A program made the translations under genes and the position numbers. A DNA stretch of 64,000 bases from Parvibaculum sp035325945 (GTDB lineage: Bacteria; Pseudomonadota; Alphaproteobacteria; Parvibaculales; Parvibaculaceae): positions 62,001-126,000 of the forward strand of contig NZ_DAOKYX010000006.1 in assembly GCF_035325945.1 (NCBI RefSeq), in the 5' to 3' direction. Position 1 is the stretch's first letter; every line of letters begins with the position of its first letter. Positions 15,546-25,938 of the stretch are shown piece by piece. A model generated the notes under the pieces. The model ran no database searches and had not been told where the DNA came from. It worked only from the letters and a program-made list of their open reading frames with translations.

Positions 15546-18347
15546 TCAGGCGAGGGTGCGCTTGATCACCTCGACCTCGAAGCACTCGATGATGTCGCCG
15601 GCACGCATGTCCTGATAGGCCTCGAAGGCCATGCCGCATTCCTGACCGGACTGCACTTCCTTCACTTCGTCCTTGAAGCGCTTCAGCGTGGACAGCTTGC
15701 CCTCATGGACCACGACGTTGTCGCGGATGAGACGCACGCTCGCGCCGCGACGCACGACGCCTTCGGTCACGCGGCAGCCGGCAACCTTGCCGACCTTGGA
15801 GATGTTGAACACTTCGAGGATCTGCGCGTTGCCGAGGAAGGTTTCGCGAAGCTCGGGCGAGAGCAGGCCGGACATCGCCGCCTTGATGTCATCGACGAGG
15901 TCGTAGATCACCGAGTAGTAGCGGATCTCGATGCCTGCATGGCGCGCGGCATCGCGGGCCTGCGTGTTGGCGCGGACGTTGAAGCCGATGACCGGCGCAC
16001 CCGACGCGATGGCGAGCGTGATGTCGCTTTCCGTCACGCCGCCGACGCCTGCCGAAATGACACGCGCGGTGACTTCGTCGGTGCCGAGCTTCTCGAGCGC
16101 CTGCACGATCGCTTCGGCCGAGCCCTGCACGTCCGCCTTGACGACGATCGGCAGCTCTTTCTTGTTCTGCTCCTTGAGCTGCGAGAGCATCTGGTCGAGC
16201 GAGGTGCGAACGCCGCCGCCCGTGCGCTTCTCGCGCTGGACGCGCTCGCGGTATTCGGTGACTTCGCGCGCGCGGGCCTCGCTCTCGACGACGGAGAGCA
16301 CGTCGCCCGCTTCCGGCGCGCCGCCAAGGCCGAGCACCTCGACCGGAACCGACGGACCGGCGCTTTCAACGTTCTCGCCGCGATCGTTGATGAGCGCGCG
16401 CACGCGGCCCCATTCGGTGCCCGCGACGATGATGTCGCCGACATGGAGCGTGCCGCGCTCGATCAGAACCGTGCCCACGGGGCCGCGGCCGCGATCGAGC
16501 TTCGCCTCGACGATGATGCCTTCGGCGGCGCGATCCGGATTGGCCCTGAGGTCGAGAATTTCCGCCTGAAGCAGAATGGCTTCCTCGAGCTTGTCGAGGC
16601 CCATCCGGGTCTTGGCCGAAATCGGCACGGCGAGCGTTTCGCCGCCGAAATCCTCGACCACGACTTCATGCTGGAGAAGCTCGTTCTTCACCCGGGCCGG
16701 ATCGGCCTCGGGCTTGTCCATCTTGTTGATGGCGATGATGATCGGCACGCCGGCCGCCTTGGCGTGGCTGATCGCCTCGACCGTCTGCGGCATGACGCCG
16801 TCATCGGCCGCGACGACGAGCACGACGATATCCGTCACCTTGGCGCCGCGGGCGCGCATGGCGGTGAAGGCGGCGTGGCCGGGCGTATCGAGGAAGGTGA
16901 TCTTCGCCCCCGAGCCCATATCGACCTGATAGGCGCCGATATGCTGCGTGATGCCGCCAGCCTCGCCCGCCGCAACGGCGGTCTTGCGAAGCGCGTCGAG
17001 AAGCGAGGTCTTGCCGTGGTCGACATGGCCCATGACGGTGACGACGGGCGCGCGCGGCTTCTTCGCGCTCTCCGGATCGTCCTCGCCGACAAGGCCTTCT
17101 TCGACGTCGGATTCGGCGACGCGCTTCACCGTGTGGCCGAGTTCTTCGGCCACGAGCTGCGCCGTGTCGCTGTCGATCACATCCGTGATCTTGTGCATGA
17201 TCCCCTGCTTCATGAGGATCTTGATCACGTCGACCGCGCGCTCCGCCATGCGGTTCGCGAGTTCCTGAATGGTGATGACCTCGGGAATGACGACTTCGCG
17301 AACGACCTTCTGCGGCGCGTCGTGAATTCCCGCGAGCCTCTTCTTCTCGCGTTCGACGCGGCGGCGCATCGAGGCGAGCGAGCGCTGGCGATCGCCATCG
17401 TCATCAAAAGCCTTGGTGATGGTGAGCTTGCCGGTGCGGCGCTTGGGCTCGTTGCGGCGCGTGGCCGGAACCTTGGGCGCGACGCCCGGAGCGCCGTGAG
17501 CGCGCTTCGGCTTGTCCTCCTCGTCGGCGACTTCTTCCTGCAACAGCGCGGCGCCACGCGGCGTGCCGGTCGTGCGGGCTTCCTCGTCGAGGCGGCGCTT
17601 GGCTTCTTCCGCGGCGCGGCGGCGTGAAGCTTCCTCGCTCTCGCGGCGCGCGGCCTCCTCGGCCTCGCGGGCGGCTGCCTCTTCGCGCTCGCGCTTGCGG
17701 CGAGCATCTTCCTCGGCGCGGCGACGCGCATCTTCCTCGGCGCGGCGGCGCTCCTCGCCCTCGCGCGAACGCGCAAGATCGAGCGCCTGGGCGCGGGCAT
17801 TCTTCTCTTCCTCGGTCAGCGTCCGCAGCACGACGCCGGAACGCGCGCGCTCGGCGGGGCGCGGCGCGGGCTTGCCGGCAGCACGGCCGCCAGCGGCGGG
17901 ACGCGCGCCAGCGGCACGCGGAGCCTCGGCGCGAGCGGCGGGCGCAGGCGCGGCAGGCGTCTCGGCGCGGGCAGGGCTCGCGGGCTTCGGCGCGGCCGCA
18001 GCAGGAGCTGCGGCGACAGCGGCGGGTTTCTCCGCAGCGGGCGCAGGCGCGGCCGCCTGAGGGGCGGGGGCGGGGGCCGCTGCGGGCGCAGGTGCGGCAG
18101 CCGGAGCCTGGGCCGGAGCAGCGGCGGCAGGCGCCGCGGGCTCTTCCACATGCTCGGCGCGCGCGGCAGCGGCAGCAGCGCCCGGATTGATCGTGCGCTT
18201 CTTCTTCTTCTCGACGACAACCGATTTCGACCGGCCATGGGAGAAGTTCTGGCGCACATGGCCAGACTCGACCGTCCGATTCAGGCTCAGCGTCTTGCCG
18301 CCCGAAGCTTTCAGTTTGCGTTCACTCGAATCCGCCGAGTCGTTCAT
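15546..18347 (-). CDS. infB: Translation initiation factor IF-2
   Basis: The 933-residue GTPase places initiator tRNA on the ribosome. The N-terminal ~170 residues contain a long Ala/Pro-rich low-complexity stretch followed by a charged Arg/Glu-rich helical region (roughly 180-270). The G domain shows GHVDHGKTSLLD (G1), DTPGHAAF (G3) and NKMD (G4). Domains II-IV follow, ending AGDIIECFEVEVIKRTLA. It follows ylxR after 53 bases and precedes rbfA. Alternative internal starts (IF2-beta) are possible but not assigned. Confidence 0.97.
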   Translation of the reverse strand: MNDSADSSERKLKASGGKTLSLNRTVESGHVRQNFSHGRSKSVVVEKKKKRTINPGAAAAAARAEHVEEPAAPAAAAPAQAPAAAPAPAAAPAPAPQAAAPAPAAEKPAAVAAAPAAAAPKPASPARAETPAAPAPAARAEAPRAAGARPAAGGRAAGKPAPRPAERARSGVVLRTLTEEEKNARAQALDLARSREGEERRRAEEDARRRAEEDARRKREREEAAAREAEEAARRESEEASRRRAAEEAKRRLDEEARTTGTPRGAALLQEEVADEEDKPKRAHGAPGVAPKVPATRRNEPKRRTGKLTITKAFDDDGDRQRSLASMRRRVEREKKRLAGIHDAPQKVVREVVIPEVITIQELANRMAERAVDVIKILMKQGIMHKITDVIDSDTAQLVAEELGHTVKRVAESDVEEGLVGEDDPESAKKPRAPVVTVMGHVDHGKTSLLDALRKTAVAAGEAGGITQHIGAYQVDMGSGAKITFLDTPGHAAFTAMRARGAKVTDIVVLVVAADDGVMPQTVEAISHAKAAGVPIIIAINKMDKPEADPARVKNELLQHEVVVEDFGGETLAVPISAKTRMGLDKLEEAILLQAEILDLRANPDRAAEGIIVEAKLDRGRGPVGTVLIERGTLHVGDIIVAGTEWGRVRALINDRGENVESAGPSVPVEVLGLGGAPEAGDVLSVVESEARAREVTEYRERVQREKRTGGGVRTSLDQMLSQLKEQNKKELPIVVKADVQGSAEAIVQALEKLGTDEVTARVISAGVGGVTESDITLAIASGAPVIGFNVRANTQARDAARHAGIEIRYYSVIYDLVDDIKAAMSGLLSPELRETFLGNAQILEVFNISKVGKVAGCRVTEGVVRRGASVRLIRDNVVVHEGKLSTLKRFKDEVKEVQSGQECGMAFEAYQDMRAGDIIECFEVEVIKRTLA

Positions 18348-18400
18348 GCCTGTCCTACATCTCTCGCTTTGATCGGATGCAATCCCACCGTTGCCGGTAC

Positions 18401-19048
18401 TTACCCGGAACTGCGCTCCGCAGGGCGCTCCTTGCGCCCATAACTTTCCAGCCTGGCGAGGTCCGCCAAGACCTTATTCTTCATGCTGCCTTGGGTCAGG
18501 GCTGCATGTACCACATTTGCGCGACCCAATGCCAAACCCATTTCGGCCGTCCAGAGCGGGCTCAGGATCGGCGTGGCGTGTTTTCCGCCGCTCTGTTCCC
18601 TTGCCTTCAAGGCTCCCGCGAGCTTGCGGGCGCCATCTTCGGAGCCGTCCCGGGCCTCGATCAAAAGGGCGACTTCACCCTTGCCGATCGCCGCCATTAC
18701 CTTCTCGAAGCCGAGGATGAGGCAACCCGCCTTGCGGGCCAACCCCAGGGCTTCCATCGCCCGCTTCGCCAGAAGCCGCTCCACCTCATCGGCGAGCGCT
18801 TCGGACGCCTCGACCTTCATCCGCGCGGCCCTCGAAAAAAGGCCCTTGCGGATCGCCGTTTCGACCGCCTCGCGCCGGGCGGAAACCCAGATGCCCCGGC
18901 CCGGCAAACGCTCGCCGAGATCGGGAACGGGGCTCGCCTGCGGACCGATCACGAAACGGATGAGACCTTCCTTCGGCCCCGTCTCGCCGGTCACGATGCA
19001 GCGGCGCTCTTCCGCCTGCCTGCCCGCCGCTTCAGCCTCCGTACTCAT
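18401..19048 (-). CDS. YlxR-like (DUF448) RNA-binding protein fused to an L7Ae-like domain
   Basis: The 215-residue protein has an N-terminal YlxR domain (RRCIVTGETGPKEGLIRFV, RLPGRGIWVSARREAVETA) and a C-terminal L7Ae/L30e-like part (ALGLARKAGCLILGFEKVMAAI, then ALLIEARDGSEDG). Both are RNA-binding folds, and in alphaproteobacteria they are commonly joined. It is the small gene between nusA and infB. I chose the ATG at 19048, which overlaps the nusA/ylxR junction and has GAGG just upstream; the longer frame starts inside nusA. Confidence 0.9.
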   Translation of the reverse strand: MSTEAEAAGRQAEERRCIVTGETGPKEGLIRFVIGPQASPVPDLGERLPGRGIWVSARREAVETAIRKGLFSRAARMKVEASEALADEVERLLAKRAMEALGLARKAGCLILGFEKVMAAIGKGEVALLIEARDGSEDGARKLAGALKAREQSGGKHATPILSPLWTAEMGLALGRANVVHAALTQGSMKNKVLADLARLESYGRKERPAERSSG

Positions 19049-19055
19049 GACCTCG

Positions 19056-20690
19056 TCAGGCCTGCGCGTCCTGCTCGATCTCGTTCTCGTCCTCGGGGTT
19101 GTCCACCCCTTCGTCCGCCGCAACGTCCCGCGCGTTCAGATCCTCATCCGTGATCCAGCCGGCGGCGAGACGCGCGCGCATGATCAGCATGTTCGCTTCG
19201 TCGGGGCCGAGGTCGAAATCCTCCAGAACGCCCTTCTGATGCTTGCGCTCGCCATTGACCGTCTCGTTCCAGCCGGTCAGATCGTCGGTCGCGCAACCGG
19301 CGAGATCCTCGACGGTCTTGATGTCGTTCTCGCCGAAGGCGACGAGCATGCGGGGCGTAACGCCCTCGATCTCGCCCACCGCGTCCTCGACGCCGAGCTC
19401 CTTGCGCTTCTCGTCATATTCGGCGTTCTGCCGGTCGATATAATCGAGAGCGCGGCTCTGGATTTCCTGTGCCGTCTCTTCGTCAAAGCCTTCGATCTCG
19501 GCGATTTCGTCGAGCGGCACGTAAGCCACTTCCTCGATCGAGGAGAAACCTTCGGAGGCCAGAAGCTGGGCGATGACCTCGTCCACATCGAGCGCATCGG
19601 CAAAGAGCACGCTGCGGCTCTGGAACTCGGCCTGACGGCGCTCGCTTTCCTCGGCTTCGGTCAGAATATCGATGTCCCAGCCGGTGAGCTGCGAGGCGAG
19701 CCGCACATTCTGCCCGCGGCGGCCGATCGCAAGGGATAGTTGGTCATCCGGGACCACAACTTCAATACGCTTCGTGTCTTCATCGAGCACGACCTTGACG
19801 ACTTCGGCCGGCGCCAGCGCATTGACGATGAAGGTCGCATGGTCGGGCGACCACTGAATGATGTCGATCTTCTCGCCCTGCAGCTCGCTCACCACGGCCT
19901 GCACGCGCGCGCCCCTCATGCCGACGCAGGCGCCGACGGGGTCGATGGAGCTGTCGTTCGAGAGCACGGCGATCTTGGCGCGCGAGCCCGGATCGCGGGC
20001 AACCGCCTTGATCTCGATGATGCCGTCGTAGATTTCCGGCACTTCCTGGCCGAAGAGCTTGGCCATGAACTGGGGATGGGTGCGCGAGAGGAAGATCTGC
20101 GGCCCGCGCTGCTCGCGGCGCACATCGTAGATATAGGCGCGGACGCGGTCGCCATTGCGGAAGGTTTCGCGCGGCAGCAGCTCGTCGCGGCGCACGATCG
20201 CCTCGCCACGGCCGAGATCGACGATGACGTTGCCATATTCGACGCGCTTGACGATGCCGTGGACGATCTCGCCGATGCGGTCGCGATATTCGTCATACTG
20301 GCGCTCGCGCTCGGCGTCGCGCACCTTCTGCACGATGACCTGCTTGGCCGTCTGCGCGGCGATGCGGCCGAAATCGACGGGCGGAAGCTCGTCCTCGATC
20401 AGATCGCCGAGCTGGGCGGCCGGATTGCGGCGCTGCGCGTCCCGGAGGTCGATCTGGACGGCGTCGTTCTCGACCTCGTCCACCACTTCGAGAAGGCGCA
20501 CGAGCCTGATCTCGCCGGTCTGGGGATTGATGCGGGCGCGGATCTCGTTCTCCGCGCCGTAGCGCGAGCGGGCCGCCTTCTGGATCGCCTCGGCCATCGC
20601 CTCGATGACCACCTCGCGATCGATCGACTTCTCGCGCGCGACTGCATCCGCGATCTGCAACAATTCGAGCCGGTTGGCGCTGACTGCCAT
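19056..20690 (-). CDS. nusA: Transcription termination/antitermination factor NusA
   Basis: The 544-residue RNA polymerase-associated factor has an N-terminal domain (LLQIADAVAREKSIDREVVIEAM), S1 (VHGIVKRVEYGNVIVDLGRGEAI), two KH domains (ACVGMRGARVQAVVSEL and LAIGRRGQNVRLAS) and a C-terminal acidic part with two helix-hairpin-helix repeats (GFSSIEEVAYVPLDEIAEIEG and GENDIKTVEDLAG). It begins 3 bases after the rimP stop and is read with ylxR-infB. The leader upstream of rimP looks like a termination-controlled regulator, which NusA itself might influence. Confidence 0.97.
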   Translation of the reverse strand: MAVSANRLELLQIADAVAREKSIDREVVIEAMAEAIQKAARSRYGAENEIRARINPQTGEIRLVRLLEVVDEVENDAVQIDLRDAQRRNPAAQLGDLIEDELPPVDFGRIAAQTAKQVIVQKVRDAERERQYDEYRDRIGEIVHGIVKRVEYGNVIVDLGRGEAIVRRDELLPRETFRNGDRVRAYIYDVRREQRGPQIFLSRTHPQFMAKLFGQEVPEIYDGIIEIKAVARDPGSRAKIAVLSNDSSIDPVGACVGMRGARVQAVVSELQGEKIDIIQWSPDHATFIVNALAPAEVVKVVLDEDTKRIEVVVPDDQLSLAIGRRGQNVRLASQLTGWDIDILTEAEESERRQAEFQSRSVLFADALDVDEVIAQLLASEGFSSIEEVAYVPLDEIAEIEGFDEETAQEIQSRALDYIDRQNAEYDEKRKELGVEDAVGEIEGVTPRMLVAFGENDIKTVEDLAGCATDDLTGWNETVNGERKHQKGVLEDFDLGPDEANMLIMRARLAAGWITDEDLNARDVAADEGVDNPEDENEIEQDAQA

Positions 20691-20692
20691 GT

Positions 20693-21295
20693 CTATTCTC
20701 CGTCGGTCGGACCCTTGCGGTCCTGTCGCTTCAAACTTTCATTGATGAGGTCGTCGTTCATGACGAGCTTCGCCTCACCCACAAGGCGGAACGGCAGGCC
20801 GATGACCTGCGGCTCCGCGAAACCTTCGATCTCGTGCTCGATCAGAACCTCGCCATCCTCGAAGCCGTGCAGAATGCCGCGAAAGCGCTTTCTGCCGTCG
20901 ATGGGCTCGCTGAGTTCGAGCTTCGCCTCGAAACCGGCCCAGCGGACGAAATCCTTGGGCCGCGTCAGCGCCCGGTCGATCCCGGGTGAGGAAATCTCGA
21001 GATTGTATTCGCCGGGGATCGGGTCCTCGACGTCGAGAAGGGCGGAGAGAAGCCTGGACAGCTCCTCGCAATCGGCGACCGTGATCGTGCCGTCGGGCCG
21101 CTCGGCCATGATCTGCAGCGTGCGCCCGTCGTGAAGACCGAAACGCACGCGCACGATCTCGAAGCCGGCCGCCTCGACGGAGGCATTGACCAGGTCGAAG
21201 ATCCGCCTCGGCTGTCCGGCCGCGGCAATGAGATGCGTGTCCGGGAGATGCGTGTCCGGCGCCTCGGCCTTCGAAGCCGCCGCCGCAGCCGTCAT
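20693..21295 (-). CDS. rimP: Ribosome maturation factor RimP
   Basis: The 200-residue protein assists 30S maturation. Visible are GFEIVRVRFGLHDGRTLQIMAERPDG, DCEELSRLLSALLD and the signature PGEYNLEISSPGIDRALTRPKDF. The N-terminal start is uncertain. I use the ATG at 21295 with AAGGG close by; the frame continues to a TTG at 21358 that lies on the terminator edge. A 15-base tandem duplication near the N terminus yields PDTHLPDTHL, outside the conserved fold. It is the first gene of rimP-nusA-ylxR-infB. Confidence 0.93.
   Translation of the reverse strand: MTAAAAASKAEAPDTHLPDTHLIAAAGQPRRIFDLVNASVEAAGFEIVRVRFGLHDGRTLQIMAERPDGTITVADCEELSRLLSALLDVEDPIPGEYNLEISSPGIDRALTRPKDFVRWAGFEAKLELSEPIDGRKRFRGILHGFEDGEVLIEHEIEGFAEPQVIGLPFRLVGEAKLVMNDDLINESLKRQDRKGPTDGE
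21230..21259 (-). repeat. 15-bp perfect tandem duplication inside rimP
   Basis: Two head-to-tail copies of GAGATGCGTGTCCGG (21230-21244 and 21245-21259) encode PDTHL twice in frame. It looks like a recent slippage event in a poorly conserved N-terminal extension and should not disturb the fold. Confidence 0.85.
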
Positions 21296-21356
21296 CCCTT
21301 CATCCGCCTTCAGACCCGCCAATGAAACCTCTTCGATGAAACCGCTCTCCAGAAAC

Positions 21357-21424
21357 AAAAAAAGCGGGCCCCCGTTTCCGGAGACAACCCACTCGCTTAG
21401 TTCGAAGATCGAGGATGATCTTCG
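21357..21424 (-). ncRNA. rimP leader: anti-terminator-like hairpin followed by intrinsic terminator
   Basis: In the minus-strand leader, a first hairpin has arms CGAAGAT and ATCTTCG (21403-21424). About ten bases later comes a terminator-like structure (21357-21393): outer stem AGUGGG/CCCGCU, inner stem CUCCG/CGGGG capped by a GAAA loop, then seven U's. It ends about 60 bases before the rimP start. Rfam holds a rimP-leader family described from Rhizobiales, to which this probably belongs; I could not run the model. It could also just end trmB transcripts, but the predicted promoter lies upstream of it. Confidence 0.6.
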
Positions 21425-21456
21425 CTATGTGAGAAGCGTCTTAGCTAACCTGGCGC

Positions 21457-22209
21457 CTATATAGCGCTTTTATGAGGCTTTTCGCAAGTGCCTGCCGCCC
21501 GTTCGCGCCGAAAGCGCAGATAGGCGGGCGTCCGGCCTTCGCGGACGGCCTTTGCCTCATAGCGTGTCCGCAGCCAGTCTTCGGGCCGCTCCCGCCAGTC
21601 GGCCGGGCTTTCGGCCAGCCATTCGAAGCGGCTTTCGCCCGCAAGATTGTGGCGGCGGATATGGGCGAGCGTCCAGGCGACGTAATCGGGGATGTCGCTT
21701 GCGATCCGCAATTCGCCGCCTTCCTTCAGGGCGCGGGCGAGGAGCGCCAGTGTCTCCGCATTCACGAAACGGCGCTTGTTATGGCGCTTTTTCGGCCAGG
21801 GATCGGGGTAGAGAAGAAAAATGCGCGAAATCGAGCCGGGCGTCAGCTTCTCCAGCAGAAAGCGCGCATCGTCGCCATGAATGCGCACATTGGCGAGGCC
21901 CTGCTCGTCGATCTCGGAGACGAGCTTCGCGATCCCGTTGATGAAGGGTTCGCAGCCGATGACGCCGATGTGAGGATTGCGCGCGGCCTGCCAGGCGAGA
22001 TGCTCGCCCCCGCCGAAGCCGATCTCGAGCCAGACCTCGTCCACACGCGCTGAAAAGAGCGCGGCGGGGTCGATCGCCTCGGGCTCAAGCGAAATGGAGA
22101 CCCTTGGATAAAGGGTCTCCATCAAATTCGCCTGACGGGATCTCAGTGTCTTGCCATGGACGCGGCCATAGACGTGGCGGCGGCGCCGGACTTTGTCTTC
22201 AGCGCTCAC
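21457..22209 (-). CDS. trmB: tRNA (guanine-46-N7)-methyltransferase
   Basis: The 250-residue SAM-dependent enzyme methylates G46 in the variable loop of tRNAs. The SAM loop EIGFGGGEHLAWQA, the catalytic region LLYPDPWPKKRHNKRRFV and the C-terminal TRYEAKAVREGRTPAYLRF are characteristic. It starts 3 bases after the metK stop, so the two are probably one operon; MetK supplies its SAM. Its stop codon overlaps the predicted rimP promoter. Confidence 0.95.
   Translation of the reverse strand: MSAEDKVRRRRHVYGRVHGKTLRSRQANLMETLYPRVSISLEPEAIDPAALFSARVDEVWLEIGFGGGEHLAWQAARNPHIGVIGCEPFINGIAKLVSEIDEQGLANVRIHGDDARFLLEKLTPGSISRIFLLYPDPWPKKRHNKRRFVNAETLALLARALKEGGELRIASDIPDYVAWTLAHIRRHNLAGESRFEWLAESPADWRERPEDWLRTRYEAKAVREGRTPAYLRFRRERAAGTCEKPHKSAI
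21458..21487 (-). promoter_or_regulatory. Predicted promoter of the rimP-nusA operon
   Basis: On the minus strand TTGCGA (21487-21482), an 18-base spacer and TATATA (21463-21458) overlap the trmB stop codon. This would start a leader of about 155 bases containing the two hairpins before rimP. Confidence 0.5.
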
Positions 22210-22212
22210 GCT

Positions 22213-23382
<1,170 letters not shown>

Positions 23383-23528
23383 TTCTCGTACCCCTTTATG
23401 AGGAAATGACGGATGGATGAACTCTCGACGGCAAGCGGAACGGGCGGGGCCCGGTCGCAACGCAGACGGTTTTTGCAAGGAACGGCGGCGGGGTCAACTC
23501 CCGTCAACCGCCAGATCGCCGGGCGCGG

Positions 23529-24011
23529 CTAATCGGCGCCGTCGGCGCCGCCCGCGCTTTCGCCGCCCTCGCGACGGACTTCGCCCGGCGTTCCGGACGC
23601 CTCCCTGCCCTCCGCCTCGCCCAGCGCCTTCACGAGATCGAGGATGCGTTTCCTCACCTTCGGATCGCGGATGGCGAAGAAGGCGCTGTTGAGCTGGATG
23701 CCTTCCGAGGTCGAGAGCATGTCGAGGTCGAAATTGGCGGGCTCCGCCTCGGCGAAGCCGCCATCCTCCGAAGCGGCTTCGATCTGCACCCCTTCATAGA
23801 AGAATTCGACCGGCACGCCGAGAACGCGGCCGATCTGGTAAAGCCGGCTCGCGCCGATGCGATTGGCGCCCTTCTCGTATTTCTGGATCTGCTGGAAGGT
23901 CAGCCCGAGCCCTTCGCCGAGCTTTTCCTGGCTCATGCCGACCAGCATGCGCCGCATGCGCACGCGGCCGCCCACATGAACGTCGATCGGATCGGGAGTT
24001 TTTCTCGGCAC
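23529..24011 (-). CDS. XRE-family regulator, PhrR/PraR-like
   Basis: The 160-residue DNA-binding protein has an N-terminal Cro/C1 helix-turn-helix (RMRRMLVGMSQEKLGEGLGL, FQQIQKYEKGANRIGASRL), then a C-terminal region with an Ala/Glu-rich tail. This is the pattern of PhrR (pH-regulated gene of Sinorhizobium) and PraR. The location between lnt (actA) and metK matches the rhizobial order. I propose the GTG at 24011, which has GAGG 7 bases upstream and matches the family N terminus; an ATG at 24038 is the alternative. Targets are unknown; acid or stationary-phase control is by analogy. Confidence 0.8.
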   Translation of the reverse strand: MPRKTPDPIDVHVGGRVRMRRMLVGMSQEKLGEGLGLTFQQIQKYEKGANRIGASRLYQIGRVLGVPVEFFYEGVQIEAASEDGGFAEAEPANFDLDMLSTSEGIQLNSAFFAIRDPKVRKRILDLVKALGEAEGREASGTPGEVRREGGESAGGADGAD

Positions 24012-24204
24012 GGCTGAACCTCGTTTTGGCCGTTCCAACGGGAAAAGGCGGCCTTAGTCTGAACCTCACGCCCCCTGCCACCCGCACATGGCGACAGCTC
24101 ACCCCGATGCCCGCGAAAACCATGGCAGGCTCCGCATCCCTGCAACCCTTACCGGCTTCGCGGCATCAGAATACAACCCCCAGTCGGCACCGGCTGCAAG
24201 AGTT

Positions 24205-25935
24205 TCATTCAGCCGGGAGCGACCGCAGGCCCGCCACCCGGCGGCTCCAGCCGACGAGCCCGGCCGCGACGGCGAGGAGCAGGACCGGGAGCCAGTCGCC
24301 GAAGCGCGCATAGGGCGTGGGCGCGAGGGCGGCCGGCAGTCGCGCATCGATCACGCCGGCCGTGTTGAGCGCCCTTTCGGCAACGATCCGCCCATAGGGA
24401 TCGATGACCGCGGAAATGCCCGTATTGGCCGCGCGTGCGACAGGCAACCCCTGCTCGACGGCGCGAAGCCTGACCTGCGAGAGATGCTGATAGGGCCCAC
24501 TCGATGTGCCGAACCAGGCGTCGTTCGTGACATTGACGATCCAGCCCGGCCGCTCGCCCCGTTCGACGACCCCGTCGGCGAAGATGATCTCGTAGCAGAT
24601 GAGAGGGCTCACCGGCGGCAGACCGGGAAGCGCGAGCGTCTGCGGGCCGGGCCCGGTGTCGAAACTGCCCTGAAGCTGGGTGAGCTTCCTCAGGCCGATC
24701 CGCGACAGCCACTGGCGATAGGGCAGATATTCGCCGAAGGGCACGAGGTGGAACTTGTCGTAGGTGGCGATGATCCGGCCGTCGGAATTCACCGCATAGA
24801 GGCTGTTGTAGAAATGCCGGAGCGTATCGGGCGGGCCGTCGGGCGCGGGCTCGCCGCGCACGCTGCCGGCTATGAGAAGCGCGCCCCTGGGCAGCATCCG
24901 CGAAATGGCCGAGAGCACATAAGGCTCGCGGGCAAGAAAGATCGCCAGCGCCGATTCAGGCCAGATGACGACCGAACGGGGGCCGAGCCCTTCCGGCGCG
25001 TCGGGCGTGGGCTCGGCGCTCATGCGCAGGAATTCGCCGAGAACGGCGATGCGGCGCTCCGGCTTCCATTTCTCCGTCTGCGGAATATTCGGCTGCACGA
25101 TCCGAAGCATGATGCCGTCGGCGGGCGTGGCGGGCTCGGGCGCGGCGGCGAGGCGGAAACGCCCGCCCGCCCAGAGAAGCGAGAGCGAGAGCAGGCCGAC
25201 CAGGAGCGGAAGCAGGACCGGGCGAACTGAAGCAGGCGCGCGCGATGCATCGAGGCCCTCTTCGCGCATGCGCGGATCGAGCGCCGCGGGCGCGCCCATG
25301 ATGAGAATGGCGATGAAGGAAAGCCCATAGGCGCCGAAAAGCGCCGCCCATTGCATCAGGGCCGGGGATGAGGCGAAGCCTTCGCCGAAAAGGTTCCAGG
25401 GGAACCCTGTGAAGATGTGGCCGCGCAGCCATTCGAGCGCGGTCCATGAGATCGCAAGCGTCGCGATGCGGGCATAGCCGGCGAACCAGAAGAGGCGCGC
25501 CAGCGCCACGGCCACGGCCGGGAAGAACGCAAGCCCCGCAGGCAGCAGCGTGACCGCGAAAGGCATGAAGACCGCGAATTTTTCCGCCTCGACCATGAAG
25601 GCATAGCCGATCCAGTAAAGGCCGAAGAGGAAATAGCCGAAGCCGAAACACCAGCCGACGAAAGCGGCATCGCGCAGCGCGCGGCGGCGGTCAGCCTTCG
25701 CAACCTCGCGCGCGAAAAGCCTTTCTTCCACGCCCGTGCCGTCGATCAGCCAGACGAGCAGCGGAATGGTGACGAAGAAGATGGGGAGGAATTGGATCGG
25801 CGGCAAGGCGAGAACGCTCAGGGCACCGGCAAGAAAGGCGGCGACGAGGCGTCGCCAGCCCTTGAGCGCGGCAACGCCCTGCGCCAGCCGGCCAATGAGG
25901 GAATGAGTGGCCAGAAGCCCGCGATCGAGAAACAT
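24205..25935 (-). CDS. lnt: Apolipoprotein N-acyltransferase
   Basis: The 576-residue inner-membrane enzyme adds the third acyl chain to lipoproteins. About seven hydrophobic segments fill the N-terminal ~230 residues, followed by a nitrilase-like periplasmic domain. That domain shows the catalytic Glu in VIWPESALAIF, Lys in TYDKFHLVPFGEYLP and Cys in PLICYEIIFAD, then TNDAWFGTSSGPYQHL. A last helix closes the C terminus. The homologue actA is needed for acid tolerance in Sinorhizobium. It lies 3 bases downstream of the CorC-like gene. Confidence 0.96.
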   Translation of the reverse strand: MFLDRGLLATHSLIGRLAQGVAALKGWRRLVAAFLAGALSVLALPPIQFLPIFFVTIPLLVWLIDGTGVEERLFAREVAKADRRRALRDAAFVGWCFGFGYFLFGLYWIGYAFMVEAEKFAVFMPFAVTLLPAGLAFFPAVAVALARLFWFAGYARIATLAISWTALEWLRGHIFTGFPWNLFGEGFASSPALMQWAALFGAYGLSFIAILIMGAPAALDPRMREEGLDASRAPASVRPVLLPLLVGLLSLSLLWAGGRFRLAAAPEPATPADGIMLRIVQPNIPQTEKWKPERRIAVLGEFLRMSAEPTPDAPEGLGPRSVVIWPESALAIFLAREPYVLSAISRMLPRGALLIAGSVRGEPAPDGPPDTLRHFYNSLYAVNSDGRIIATYDKFHLVPFGEYLPYRQWLSRIGLRKLTQLQGSFDTGPGPQTLALPGLPPVSPLICYEIIFADGVVERGERPGWIVNVTNDAWFGTSSGPYQHLSQVRLRAVEQGLPVARAANTGISAVIDPYGRIVAERALNTAGVIDARLPAALAPTPYARFGDWLPVLLLAVAAGLVGWSRRVAGLRSLPAE

Positions 25936-25938
25936 CCG

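Noticed and set aside
15480..17627. 715-codon open frame on the plus strand
   Set aside because: It is antisense to infB, with His/Asp/Arg-rich composition expected from the reverse complement of a GC-rich gene.
23383..23528. Possible SAM riboswitch ahead of metK
   Set aside because: I could not draw a conserved SAM-II, SAM/SAH or SAM-I core in the minus-strand leader; a covariance search would be needed.
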